A stretch of 31,419 nt of DNA, taken from the NCBI GenBank assembly GCA_046262315.1, contig JBHEMZ010000089.1, forward strand, positions 1-31,419. Direction: 5' to 3'. The notes under the pieces were generated by a model. It was not told the DNA's origin. It saw nothing but the letters and a program-made list of their open reading frames with translations, and ran no database searches. This DNA is from JACVRM01 sp046262315. Its GTDB lineage: Bacteria; Actinomycetota; Thermoleophilia; Gaiellales; Gaiellaceae. Positions 21,241-31,126 of the stretch are shown here, in pieces (positions within the stretch are counted from its first letter, which is position 1; the number at the start of each line of letters is the position of its first letter). The position numbers and the translations under genes were made by a program.

Positions 21241-22941
21241 GGGCGCGAGCTCGACCTTGCCGTCGGTGCGGTCGAGCGACTCAACGCGCACCTCGATCGG
21301 ATCGCCCAGCGGGAACGTTCGCCGGGAACGGCGGCCGACAAGGGCCGTGCCCAGCGTATTCAGCTCGAAGTAGTCTTCGGGCAGGCGGCGCGCCGGCAGG
21401 TAGCCCTCGAAGACGTCACCGAAGCGCACGAAGAGGCCGGAGCCGATCACACCCGTAATCTCGCCCTCGTAGGGCGTTTCCCAGCCGCGCTCGAAGAGCT
21501 CGCTTTCGAGCAGCCACGCCAGGCAGAGCTCGTCTGCGCGGTACTCGACCTTCGCCGCGGCACGCTCGGCGGCCGACGTCCGGTCAGCCAGGTCCTCGAG
21601 GTCTTCCGCGGCCGGCTCGTCCCCCGCGCCCACCTCGCGGAGCAGGGCGCGGTGAACGACGAGGTCCGGGTAGCGGCGGATGGGCGAGGTGAAATGGCAG
21701 TACGCCCGGCTCGCAAGCCCCGAGTGGCCGAGGTTGCGCGGGTCGTAGCGCGCCTGCTTGAGCGCACGCAGGACGAGCGCGGGGAACGCCTCCGCGCCCC
21801 GTCCGGCACGCGCCACGTACTCGGTCACGCGTTCGCTGGTCGCGGCGGCGAGCCGCCCGGCCTCCGCGGCGCTCATGCGCTTCTCGTCCGGCGCCGGCGG
21901 CGTCGGCACGCCCAGATCGGCCAGCTTGGCGAGCAGTAGCCCGACCGCCTGGGGGTCCGGCCGCTCGTGCACTCGAAACAGGGCCTCGCGGCGCCGGCCC
22001 GCGAGGAGCCCGGCCACGGCCTCGTTGGCGAGGATCATCAGCTCCTCGACGAGCGCGTGCGCATGCGGCTCCGACTCGAGCCACGCACGTTCCACGCCGC
22101 CCCGTCCGTCGAACGCGAACGCGATCTCGCGCGACTCCACGCGTAGCGCCCCGCGTGCGAAGCGCCGCTCCCGCAGCTCGAGCGCGACCCGCTCGGCCAG
22201 GTGGATGGCCTCGCCGACCCGCGGGTCGTCCACGCGATCCCGACCGGCGAGCACGGCCTCGGCGCGCCCGTACACGAAGCGCTCGTCGCTGCGGATCACG
22301 GAACGGTAGAAGGTGGGCTCACCCGGATCGAGCCGCGCGTCGAAGTGGATCTCGACCGTGACGCACAGACGATCCTGGTGCGGGCGGAGGCTGCAGAGGT
22401 CGTCGGACAGCTCGGGCGGGAGCATCGGCGAAACGCGGCCCGGCACGTACACGGAGCAGCCGCGCTCCGAAGCGCCGCGGTCGAGCGGCGACCCGGCAGG
22501 CACGAAGTAGGAGACGTCGGCGATGTGGACCCAGACGCGCACGCCGTCCGCATCGCGTCGGACCGACAGCGCGTCGTCGAAGTCCTTTGCGGTCTCCGGG
22601 TCGATCGTGAATGTGACGAGCTCGCGCAGGTCGGCGCGGCCCTCGAAGGACGGCGCCGGGGATGCGTGCGGCTCGAACTCGGTGCGCAGGCCCTCGTCCT
22701 CGAGGAGGCCCTCGAGCACAGCGTCGATCGACTGCGCGGGGCCGATCAGGCGCTCCAAACGTGCGCGCCCGCGGCCGGTGTGCACGACTGCGAGGTCGCC
22801 CTCCTTGGCCTCGCCGAGACCCTTGCGCTCAAGCACGAGGGGTGTGCCAGGGGTGAAGAAGGGCTCCCCCACGACGAGCTTTCCCCGCCTTCCGATCTCG
22901 ACGATGATCCGCTCGGTCACGGATGAAGTGTCCCCGACCAT
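21232..22941 (-). CDS. rnr: Ribonuclease R / RNase II family exoribonuclease
   Basis: 569 residues from ATG 22941; GTG 22920 (VTERIIVEIGRRG) is an equally plausible start. The RNB catalytic core is clear: FTIDPETAKDFDDALSV (about residues 110-126) holds the catalytic Asp cluster, followed by VWVHIADVSYFVPAGSPLD, YVPGRVSPMLPPELSDDLCS and YCHFTSPIRRYPDLVVHRAL. A C-terminal S1 domain is present (YEGEITGVIGSGLFVRFGDV). The N-terminal cold-shock region is short, so it is smaller than E. coli RNase R. It degrades structured RNA 3' to 5' and works with tmRNA in clearing non-stop mRNA; smpB is nearby on the same strand. Confidence 0.93.
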   Translation of the reverse strand: MVGDTSSVTERIIVEIGRRGKLVVGEPFFTPGTPLVLERKGLGEAKEGDLAVVHTGRGRARLERLIGPAQSIDAVLEGLLEDEGLRTEFEPHASPAPSFEGRADLRELVTFTIDPETAKDFDDALSVRRDADGVRVWVHIADVSYFVPAGSPLDRGASERGCSVYVPGRVSPMLPPELSDDLCSLRPHQDRLCVTVEIHFDARLDPGEPTFYRSVIRSDERFVYGRAEAVLAGRDRVDDPRVGEAIHLAERVALELRERRFARGALRVESREIAFAFDGRGGVERAWLESEPHAHALVEELMILANEAVAGLLAGRRREALFRVHERPDPQAVGLLLAKLADLGVPTPPAPDEKRMSAAEAGRLAAATSERVTEYVARAGRGAEAFPALVLRALKQARYDPRNLGHSGLASRAYCHFTSPIRRYPDLVVHRALLREVGAGDEPAAEDLEDLADRTSAAERAAAKVEYRADELCLAWLLESELFERGWETPYEGEITGVIGSGLFVRFGDVFEGYLPARRLPEDYFELNTLGTALVGRRSRRTFPLGDPIEVRVESLDRTDGKVELAPAA

Positions 22942-22945
22942 CGCA

Positions 22946-22973
22946 GGGTCTGTCCCCGGATGGGGACAGACCC
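22946..22973. repeat. Perfect GGGTCTGTCCCC hairpin
   Basis: GGGTCTGTCCCC (22946-22957), loop GGAT, GGGGACAGACCC (22962-22973): a perfect 12-bp stem just upstream of the rnr start. It is the intact version of 2826-2853. A second motif, ACAGTCCCCTGCGGGGACAG, follows around 23033-23060 as at 2907-2935. It may be a terminator after ftsX or a mobile palindromic repeat. Confidence 0.75.
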
Positions 22974-23071
22974 GTCACACTGCAGTCCGAACCGCGCGCC
23001 ATCCACGCAGCGCTCGCCGGGCCCACCGCGACGGACAGTCCCCTGCGGGGACAGTCCCCTGCACCATCTTC

Positions 23072-23182
23072 GGCGGAGGCGGGCTTGCCCCGCCGCAGCC
23101 ACACCGCGCGAAGTCGCGTCTGACTTCCCGGCCCCCGCCGCAAGTCGTCATGGCGCGCGTCAGCGCGCCGGACTTGTGGCGG
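23072..23182 (+). repeat. Structured interspersed repeat, copy 2 (full)
   Basis: Hairpin 1 GGCGGG-CTTGC-CCCGCC, GCAGCCACAC, hairpin 2 CGCG-AAGT-CGCG, arm CCGCCGCAAGTC (23135-23146), GTCATGG, perfect inner hairpin GGCGCGC/GCGCGCC, arm GACTTGTGGCGG (23171-23182) with one G-U pair. It ends at the base immediately before the ftsX stop codon. Confidence 0.88.
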
Positions 23183-24079
23183 TTACACCTTGAGGAAGCG
23201 CCGCACAGTCAGCCCGGAGCCGGCCGCGCCGAGCAGCAGGCCGATCCCGCAAAGGATCAGCGCGTTGATTCCGAACGCGACTGCCTTGGCACCGTCCGCG
23301 GCGCCGATGTCGTCGAGGATGCGGGCCGCGACCGCTTCGCGCGCGACGAGCAGCATCACCACCGCGAGCGCTGACCCGACGAGGCCACAGATGAGGCCTT
23401 CGAGCATGAACGGGCCGCGTACGAACCAGTTGGAGGCGCCGACCAACTTCATCACCTCGATCTCGCGCCGCCGCGAGAAGATCGACAGGCGGATCGTGTT
23501 GGCGATCAGAACCATTGCCGCGATCAGAAGAATCGCGATCGCGACGAGGAAGACGGACTCGATCACGCGCGCGAGCTGAAGCACGCGGCTGGTCGTCTTC
23601 TCGGCGTACTTGACCTCGTCGACGCCGGGGGGCTGCGGGCTCAGGCTGCGCGCGATCGCCGCGGTGTCCTCTCCGCGCTTCGGCGTGATTTCGAACGCGT
23701 CGGGCAGCGGGTTGCCAACCAGTCCCTCGGTGATCTCGGGGTGCTGCTTGGTCATGAGCTTGAGCGCCTCCGCCTTGGGGATGAGGCGCACCCCGCCCTG
23801 CCGGATGAGCGGATTCGACTCGAGCTGGCGCTGTACGGCACCGATCTGCGCGTCCGTTGCCTCGCCGGTCTTCGGACACTCGATCTCGGTGCAGAAGTAC
23901 ACCTTGACGACCAGCTCCTGCTTCTTGGCGTCGCTCCAGGAGCGCGCCCAGGTGCCGAATCCGATCAACGTACCGACGAGGAACATGCCGATCAGCACGG
24001 TCAGCGTGGCCGCGACGGTCGTGGAGATGTTCGCGGTCATCGACCGGAACGCCTCGGAGACGAGCATGCGCAGCCTCAT
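23183..24079 (-). CDS. ftsX: Cell division protein FtsX
   Basis: 298 residues. N-terminal amphipathic helix, first membrane helix (ISTTVAATLTVLIGMFLVGT), a large extracellular loop (about 50-170) with a Cys pair in FCTEIECPKTG, then three more membrane helices (VFLVAIAILLIAAMVLIANT, CGLVGSALAVVMLLVA, GINALILCGIGLLLGAAGSG). The cytoplasmic motif SRRREIEVMKLVGASNWFVR is the FtsX/FtsE contact. The start ATG overlaps the end of ftsE by 4 nt, as usual. With FtsE it activates peptidoglycan hydrolases at division. The structured repeat abuts its stop codon. Confidence 0.96.
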   Translation of the reverse strand: MRLRMLVSEAFRSMTANISTTVAATLTVLIGMFLVGTLIGFGTWARSWSDAKKQELVVKVYFCTEIECPKTGEATDAQIGAVQRQLESNPLIRQGGVRLIPKAEALKLMTKQHPEITEGLVGNPLPDAFEITPKRGEDTAAIARSLSPQPPGVDEVKYAEKTTSRVLQLARVIESVFLVAIAILLIAAMVLIANTIRLSIFSRRREIEVMKLVGASNWFVRGPFMLEGLICGLVGSALAVVMLLVAREAVAARILDDIGAADGAKAVAFGINALILCGIGLLLGAAGSGLTVRRFLKV

Positions 24080-24759
24080 TCCGATGCGTACCCCCCTCGC
24101 CGCTCGTCGCGCATGAGCGAACCGTCCTCGAGCGCGATCACACGGCGGCGCATCTTGTCGACCATCTCCCGGTCGTGCGTGGCCATGAGGACGGTCGTGC
24201 CCGCGCGGTTGATGCGGTAGAGGAGCTGCATGATGCCGACGGACGTGTCGGGGTCGAGGTTGCCGGTCGGCTCGTCGCAGATGAGGAGCGGCGGCCGGTT
24301 GACGACGGCGCGCGCGACCGAGACGCGCTGCTGCTCACCGCCCGACAGCTCTTCGGGATACGAGCCCATCTTGTCGGCGAGCCCGACGAGCGTGAGCACC
24401 TCGGGCACCTTGCGGCGGATCTCGTTCCGCGGCTCGCCCTGGACCTTGAGTGCGTAAGCGACGTTCTCGGCCGCGGTGCGGTTCGGGAGCAACTTGAAAT
24501 CCTGGAAGACGCAGCCGAGATTGCGACGCAGCATCGGCACTCGGGAGCGGCGGAGGCGACCGAGGTCGCGGCCCGAGACGAGCACGCGACCCGAGGTCGG
24601 CTCGAGCTCCTTCAGCAGCAGCCGGATTACAGTCGACTTACCGGAGCCGGACGGGCCAACGAGGAAGACGAACTCGCCTTTCTCGATGATGAACGCGACG
24701 TCGCGCAGCGCCGTCACGTTGGCCTCGTACACCTTCGTGACGTTGTCGAACACGATCAT
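24076..24759 (-). CDS. ftsE: Cell division ATP-binding protein FtsE
   Basis: 227 residues if started at ATG 24759 (MIVFDNVTKVYEANVTALRD), the usual FtsE N-terminus. The frame is open to a GTG at 24885, which would add 42 low-complexity residues, and no good ribosome-binding site separates the choices. Walker A GPSGSGKST (residues 35-43), Q-loop CVFQDFKLLPNRT, signature LSGGEQQRVSVARA, Walker B LLICDEPTGNLD, and H-loop MATHDREMVD are all intact. It is the ATPase partner of FtsX, coupled by a 4-nt overlap, and lies downstream of prfB. Confidence 0.95.
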   Translation of the reverse strand: MIVFDNVTKVYEANVTALRDVAFIIEKGEFVFLVGPSGSGKSTVIRLLLKELEPTSGRVLVSGRDLGRLRRSRVPMLRRNLGCVFQDFKLLPNRTAAENVAYALKVQGEPRNEIRRKVPEVLTLVGLADKMGSYPEELSGGEQQRVSVARAVVNRPPLLICDEPTGNLDPDTSVGIMQLLYRINRAGTTVLMATHDREMVDKMRRRVIALEDGSLMRDERRGGYASE

Positions 24760-24925
24760 GGCGCGCGAGCTGGGCGCCGTTGGGCGCGCAGGCTCGGGCT
24801 CGGCCACGGCCGTCACGGAATCGGTCTGAAGAAGTTCGTCCTGCACCGGGATGGAAAGGAGGGGGGCGCGTAGCGGATGCCGCACCGGTCTCGGATTCGG
24901 TTCGGGAGTCTAGCGAAAGCTCCTG

Positions 24926-26033
24926 CTAGCTCGAATTTTCCGCAGCCTGGGCGAGCAGATAGGCGCGGATGAACGCGTCGAGATCGCCGTCGAGCACGGC
25001 CTGCGTGTTGCCGGTCTCCACGTCGGTGCGGTGGTCTTTGACGAGCTGGTACGGATGCAGGACATAGCTGCGAATCTGGCTACCGAACCCGGTGTTCTGC
25101 GCGGCGCCCCGCTCCCGCGCGAGCTCGGCCTCGCGCTCCTCCTCTGTGAGCTCGGTGAGGCGCGAGCGCAGTAGGCGCATGGCGGTCTGCTTGTTGGACG
25201 ACTGTGACCGCTCGTTCTGGCACTGGACGACGATCCCGGTGGGGAGATGCGTGATGCGCACGGCCGAGTCGGTCTTGTTCACGTGCTGCCCGCCTGCGCC
25301 GCTCGCGCGGTACGTGTCGATGCGCAGATCGGACTCGTCGATGTCCACCTCACCGTCGTCGCCGACGAGCGGTGCCACGATCACCTGGGCGAACGAGGTC
25401 TGGCGGCGGTGGGCCGAGTCGAAGGGCGACAGGCGAACGAGCCGGTGCACGCCTCGTTCGGCTTTGAGAGTGCCGTAGGCATTCTCGCCGGACACCGTGA
25501 TGGCGGCCGACTTGACACCTGCCTCCTCTCCCGGGCTCGCCTCGACGAGCTCGGCCCGGAAGCCGCGCCGCTCCGCCCAGCGGAGGTACATGCGGACGAG
25601 CAGCTCCGCCCAATCCTGCGCGTCGGTTCCGCCCTCGCCCGCGTGGATAGTCACGAGCGCGTCGCCCGCGTCGTAGTCGCCCATGAACAGAGCCTCCTCG
25701 CGCAACCGCTCGAGCTCACGCTCGAGCGGTTCCAGCAGGACCGCAACCTCCTTCTCGACGGCGCCTTCGTCAGCGAGCGCGGCGATGGCGTCGTAATCGC
25801 CGCGCAGGCGCTCGTAGGCCTGGAGTTTGCGCGCGAGGCGGGCCTGCTCGGCGGAGATATGAGCGGCCTCCTGCTGGTCATCCCAGAAGCCCGGCTCTCC
25901 CATGCGGGTCTCGAGCTCGGCGGCGCGAGTCGCTAGCGCGTCCGGGTCAAAGGTAATCACGAACCCAGGCGAGCTGGGCTCCGATCTCCTTCAGTTGCTC
26001 CTCGACTGAGACCTGCGTCTGCTGGTCGGCCAC
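24926..26033 (-). CDS. prfB: Peptide chain release factor 2 (programmed +1 frameshift)
   Basis: Expressed from two frames. The first 28 codons start at GTG 26033 (VADQQTQVSVEEQLKEIGAQ, then LAWVRDYL) and stop at TGA 25949-25947. A +1 shift on CTT at 25952-25950 skips one T and continues DPDALATRAAELETR down to the stop at 24926, giving about 368 residues, the normal RF2 size. Domain landmarks: HAGEGGTDAQDWAELL, the GGQ loop RASGAGGQHVNKTDSAVRI that triggers peptide release, and NERSQSSNKQTAMRLLRSRL. RF2 reads UGA, so low RF2 favours the shift: a built-in feedback. The 5' end is duplicated upstream together with a structured repeat. Confidence 0.95.
25946..25952 (-). promoter_or_regulatory. 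prfB recoding site CTTTGAC
   Basis: The minus strand reads GAT TAC CTT TGA C, the canonical RF2 slippery codon and in-frame stop. The Shine-Dalgarno-like AGGGGG normally 3 nt before CTT is not there; only a TGGG lies about 13 nt upstream. The recoding is inferred from the family and from the perfect continuation in the +1 frame. Confidence 0.9.
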
Positions 26034-26056
26034 GGGTTGATCGTAGCGGCGCCGAT

Positions 26057-26169
26057 GGGCGAAGGCCGGCTTGGCCGGTTGCAGCCACAACGCGGCCCGG
26101 CGCGTTTGGCTGTCCGATCCCGCGAGAGTCGTCATGGTCTCCGCGAAGCGGAGGCCGGACTCTCGCGGG
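26057..26169 (+). repeat. Structured interspersed repeat, copy 3 (in unit A)
   Basis: Hairpin 1 GGCCGG-CTTGG-CCGGTT (two G-U pairs), GCAGCCACAA, hairpin 2 CGCG-GCCCGG-CGCG, arm CCCGCGAGAGTC (26119-26130), GTCATGG, inner hairpin GGTCTCCGC-GAA-GCGGAGGCC with one wobble, arm GACTCTCGCGGG (26158-26169). The outer stem is a perfect 12 bp although its sequence differs from copies 1 and 2. Confidence 0.85.
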
Positions 26170-26171
26170 CT

Positions 26172-26243
26172 AACGCAGGCCAGCTGGGCTCCGATCTCCT
26201 TCAGCTGCTCGTCGAGCGCGCTCTGAGTCTGCCGGTCGGGCAC
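26172..26243 (-). pseudogene. Duplicated 5' end of prfB
   Basis: From GTG 26243 the frame reads VPDRQTQSALDEQLKEIGAQ then LAC, closely like the true prfB start (VADQQTQVSVEEQLKEIGAQ). It lacks the WVRDYL and frameshift site. The frame remains open through the intervening repeat and rejoins the genuine prfB start in frame, so initiation here would give RF2 with a 70-residue extra N-terminus. More likely it is a non-coding duplicate. Confidence 0.7.
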
Positions 26244-26267
26244 GAGTGATCGTAGCGGTGCCCAATC

Positions 26268-26380
26268 GGCGGAGGCGGGCTTGCCCCGCCGCAGCCACGT
26301 CTCGCGAAGTCGCGTCTGACTAAAAGAAGTCGCCTGAAAGTTGTCATGGCGCGGCGGAGCCGCGTCGGACTTTCAGGCGG
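26268..26380 (+). repeat. Structured interspersed repeat, copy 4 (in unit B)
   Basis: Hairpin 1 GGCGGG-CTTGC-CCCGCC, GCAGCCACGT, hairpin 2 CGCG-AAGT-CGCG, arm TCGCCTGAAAGTT (26330-26342), GTCATGG, inner hairpin GGCGCGGC-GGA-GCCGCGTC, arm GACTTTCAGGCGG (26368-26380) with wobbles at both ends. Its right part overlaps the last codons and stop of the AHSA1-type gene. Confidence 0.85.
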
Positions 26381-26892
26381 AGCGGTGAGCCCCAGAACGC
26401 CCAGTCGCTGTACCAGGAGAGGATGTTCAGCCATCCGGCGCGCTTCGCGTTCCGCTTTCTCGAGGCTAGGTCCGCCTGGAGCCGCTCCCAGCCGCGGTGC
26501 TCGAGCGTCACGCGCGTGCCGCCCGCAACCGGCTGGAAGACGATCTCGACCTCCGTGTCGTCCAGGTCGTGGCCTGAGTCGCGGTAGAGGAAGACGAGCC
26601 GCTCGCCGGGCTCCCACACGGTGATGCGGCCGCACTCGCACCCCTCTCCCGTCTCGGCATCCTCGACTTCCAACCAGCGGCCGCCCACGCCCGGCTCGAT
26701 GCGGATACCGATCGCGAGGTCGGCGTGGTTCCAGTTGATCGGGCCGGGTCGCCACCACTGGCCGATCTCCTCGGTGAAGATCTCGAACGCGGTGGCGGGG
26801 TCGACGGCGACCTCGACGGTCGCAGTAACAGCCTCGCTCGTGGCCACTTTCTCCTCTCTCGCCTGCCCCGCCGGTACGCCGCTCGTGCTCAT
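26344..26892 (-). CDS. SRPBCC / AHSA1-type START-like domain protein
   Basis: 182 residues. After a 15-residue lead, VTATVEVAVDPATAFEIFTE, EIGQWWRPGPINWNHADLAI, RWLEVEDAETGEGCECGRIT, VWEPGERLVFLYRD and GTRVTLEHRGWERLQA follow the AHSA1 (activator of Hsp90 ATPase 1-like) pattern: a helix-grip fold with a ligand cavity. In bacteria these are usually paired with an ArsR-type regulator, as here: its ATG overlaps the stop of the ArsR gene by 4 nt (ATGA). The ligand is unknown. The last dozen residues (LKVRRGSAAP) and the TGA are contributed by a structured repeat. Confidence 0.9.
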   Translation of the reverse strand: MSTSGVPAGQAREEKVATSEAVTATVEVAVDPATAFEIFTEEIGQWWRPGPINWNHADLAIGIRIEPGVGGRWLEVEDAETGEGCECGRITVWEPGERLVFLYRDSGHDLDDTEVEIVFQPVAGGTRVTLEHRGWERLQADLASRKRNAKRAGWLNILSWYSDWAFWGSPLRLKVRRGSAAP

Positions 26893-27230
26893 CTGATTCT
26901 CCCCTTTCGTGTCCTCTCTGCGTGCGCCTTGAACGCGCCCAGCTGCTCCGTCCAGAACGCCTGCACCTGGTCGAGCCAGGACTGCAAGTCGGCGAACGGC
27001 TGCCTCCGTAGGCGATAGAGACGCACGCGGGCATCCTCATCGTCGAACTCGGCTTCGACGAGGCCGCTGGCGCGCAGAACACGCAGGTGCCGGCTCATCG
27101 CCGGCGTGCTGATCGGGAAGGCGGCCGCGAGCTCGCCCGCCCGCCGGGGTCGCTCGCGCAATAACTCGACAACGTGCCGCCGAGTCGGGTCGGCGAGCGC
27201 CGTCAGCGTCGCGTCAACTGTCTGCGCCAC
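26889..27230 (-). CDS. ArsR-family transcriptional regulator
   Basis: 113 residues from GTG 27230. Winged helix-turn-helix: LTALADPTRRHVVELLRERP, RRAGELAAAFPISTPAMSRH (recognition helix), LRVLRASGLVEAEFDDEDAR, VRLYRLRRQPFADLQSWLDQ. The metal-binding ELCVCDL motif of ArsR/SmtB sensors is absent, so it is of the group paired with SRPBCC proteins. It probably represses its own operon through the AT-rich palindrome at 27233-27245, which overlaps the -10 of its promoter. Translation appears leaderless. Confidence 0.92.
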   Translation of the reverse strand: MAQTVDATLTALADPTRRHVVELLRERPRRAGELAAAFPISTPAMSRHLRVLRASGLVEAEFDDEDARVRLYRLRRQPFADLQSWLDQVQAFWTEQLGAFKAHAERTRKGRIR

Positions 27231-27266
27231 ACGTTAATCATTAACTGCTTAGTTAGTGACTGTCAA
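27231..27266 (-). promoter_or_regulatory. ArsR promoter with overlapping operator palindrome
   Basis: On the minus strand TTGACA (27266-27261), an 18-nt spacer, then AATGAT (27242-27237), 6 nt before the GTG at 27230, so the transcript should begin at or next to the start codon. The exact palindrome GTTAAT-C-ATTAAC (27233-27245) covers the -10, with a further AACT-GCTT-AGTT partner to its right (27243-27254). This AT-rich island stands out in the GC-rich surroundings and fits an autorepressor site. Confidence 0.7.
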
Positions 27267-27446
27267 GCCGCAGCGTCCGCGCCCAGCCCACTGGAAGGGG
27301 CGCAAGCCCTCGTCGTGCGGGGGGTAGATCCGGATCCATGGCTGATTGGCCGGACCGTCGTCTGTGCGCTAGCGCTGGCGGCGTACCGCGCAGCCCTTCT
27401 TCCGAGGAGGCGGTAAAGCGCGCGCGAAGCAACCGACCTCCATACC

Positions 27447-27559
27447 GGCGGAGGCGGGCTTGCCCCGCCGCAACCACAGCGCGCGAAGCCCTGTCTGATT
27501 CCCCAGCACCCCGCCGCAAGTCCTCGTGGCCCCGCGCAGCGGGGCCGGACTTGCGGCGG
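27447..27559 (+). repeat. Structured interspersed repeat, copy 5 (full)
   Basis: Hairpin 1 GGCGGG-CTTGC-CCCGCC, GCAACCACAG, a damaged hairpin 2, arm CCGCCGCAAGTC (27511-27522), CTCGTGG in place of GTCATGG, perfect inner hairpin GGCCCCGC-GCA-GCGGGGCC, arm GACTTGCGGCGG (27548-27559), a perfect outer stem. Followed directly by copy 6. Confidence 0.87.
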
Positions 27560-27562
27560 CAG

Positions 27563-27669
27563 GGGAGCGGGCTTGCCCCGCCGCAGCCACTCCGCGGCCC
27601 CGGCGCGTCTGACTTCTAGAAACCGCTGAAAATCGTCATGGCTCGCGAAGCGAGCCGGATTTTCAGCGG
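27563..27669 (+). repeat. Structured interspersed repeat, copy 6 (full)
   Basis: GAGCGGGCTTGCCCCGCCGC at the left (hairpin 1), GCAGCCACTC, hairpin 2 CGCG-GCCCCGG-CGCG, arm CCGCTGAAAATC (27623-27634), GTCATGG, inner hairpin GGCTCGC-GAA-GCGAGCC, arm GATTTTCAGCGG (27658-27669), a perfect 12-bp stem with different sequence from its neighbour copy 5. It lies 7 nt beyond the secA stop codon. Confidence 0.88.
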
Positions 27670-27676
27670 AGCGCGG

Positions 27677-30397
<2,721 letters not shown>

Positions 30398-30424
30398 GCA
30401 GACCTAGGGTAGCCGCACGTGCAG

Positions 30425-31030
30425 CTAGAGGGGGGTGAGCCGCAGCTCCCAGACGTCGCCGTCGAGCCGTTCGCCGCGCACCACGTAATCCTGATGTTGC
30501 GCGGCCCCCCAGTCTTCGAGCGTGGGCAGCTCCGCAAGTGAGGGCTCGCCCGCCACGACGAGCGACCGCTCGCTCCCCATCACCGAGAGCTCGAGCTCGT
30601 CGCCGGGGATCTCCTCGGGAAGCTCCAGCACGTCGATGCGGTTCGCCGCGACCGCCCAGACGCGTTCTTCCTGACGGATCGCCTCCGCCCGGTAGGGCGC
30701 GTCGAGCTCGCGCTCCACCGCCGCCGCCAGCGCTTCCAGCGCGCCGTCGGGCACGGCCTCGTCGACCACGAGCGTGCCGTCGGGCAGCGCGACGAAGTGG
30801 ACGCTGTCGCCCGGCAGCCCAGGCGCAGCGGCGCTTGCGACCGCGTCCCAGCGTCGCGACCGGGGCACGCCGTGCACGCCGACCGCGTTGAGATAGCCCG
30901 GGAGGCGCCACCGCGGCTCGGCCTCGAGCGGCTCCGGCCGGGGCTCGTCGCGCGGCGTCGACCCCGTGTCGAGCCCGGCCTCGCGCGCGAGCTTCTCGTT
31001 GACCGTCTCCCCCCGTCGCCAGAACGGCAA
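30425..31030 (-). CDS. Conserved-context hypothetical protein between hpf and secA
   Basis: 201 residues; TTG start at 31030 (LPFWRRGETVNEKLAREAGL). The N-terminus carries the FWRRGE-VNEKLAREAGLD pattern, then a Pro/Glu-rich stretch, and two soluble alpha/beta-like halves (VHFVALPDGTLVVDEAVPDG, ELDAPYRAEAIRQEERVWAV, GERLDGDVWELRLTPL). No catalytic motif is visible. I associate such a gene at this place with Thermoleophilia and relatives, but its role is unknown. It lies 27 nt upstream of secA in the same direction and may be co-transcribed. Confidence 0.8.
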   Translation of the reverse strand: MPFWRRGETVNEKLAREAGLDTGSTPRDEPRPEPLEAEPRWRLPGYLNAVGVHGVPRSRRWDAVASAAAPGLPGDSVHFVALPDGTLVVDEAVPDGALEALAAAVERELDAPYRAEAIRQEERVWAVAANRIDVLELPEEIPGDELELSVMGSERSLVVAGEPSLAELPTLEDWGAAQHQDYVVRGERLDGDVWELRLTPL

Positions 31031-31126
31031 TGACCTAGTGTCCCTTCAGGCAATCTAAACCGCCTTCTGGCCCGCGAACACGCGGCGCGGCCCACAAGCT
31101 CGCCGGCATCACCTGAATGGGCACTA

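Larger units (their letters stand above)
25962..26380. repeat. Tandem duplication, period about 210 bp: prfB 5' end plus structured repeat
   Basis: Unit A (25962-26171) and unit B (26172-26380) each consist of the prfB 5' coding end, a short spacer with TGATCGTAGCGG, and one structured repeat. The prfB-like parts match at about 52 of 63 positions by eye. The offset is 210 nt, dropping to 209 in the spacer. The repeats inside the two units share the conserved core but have entirely different stem arms. Confidence 0.8.

Noticed and set aside
22829..23143. Recurring peptide of the type SQTRLRAVWLRRGKPAS in several small frames (also near 3000, 26100, 27500)
   Set aside because: These are translations of the structured repeat, not a protein family; reading frame and ends differ between copies.
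26889..26892. Possible ArsR-AHSA1 gene fusion
   Set aside because: The two frames differ; it is an ordinary ATGA overlap of two genes.
26057..27669. CRISPR-like array (several similar repeats within 1.6 kb)
   Set aside because: Units are long, internally folded, irregularly spaced and interrupted by genes; no short identical repeats with unique spacers, and no cas genes.
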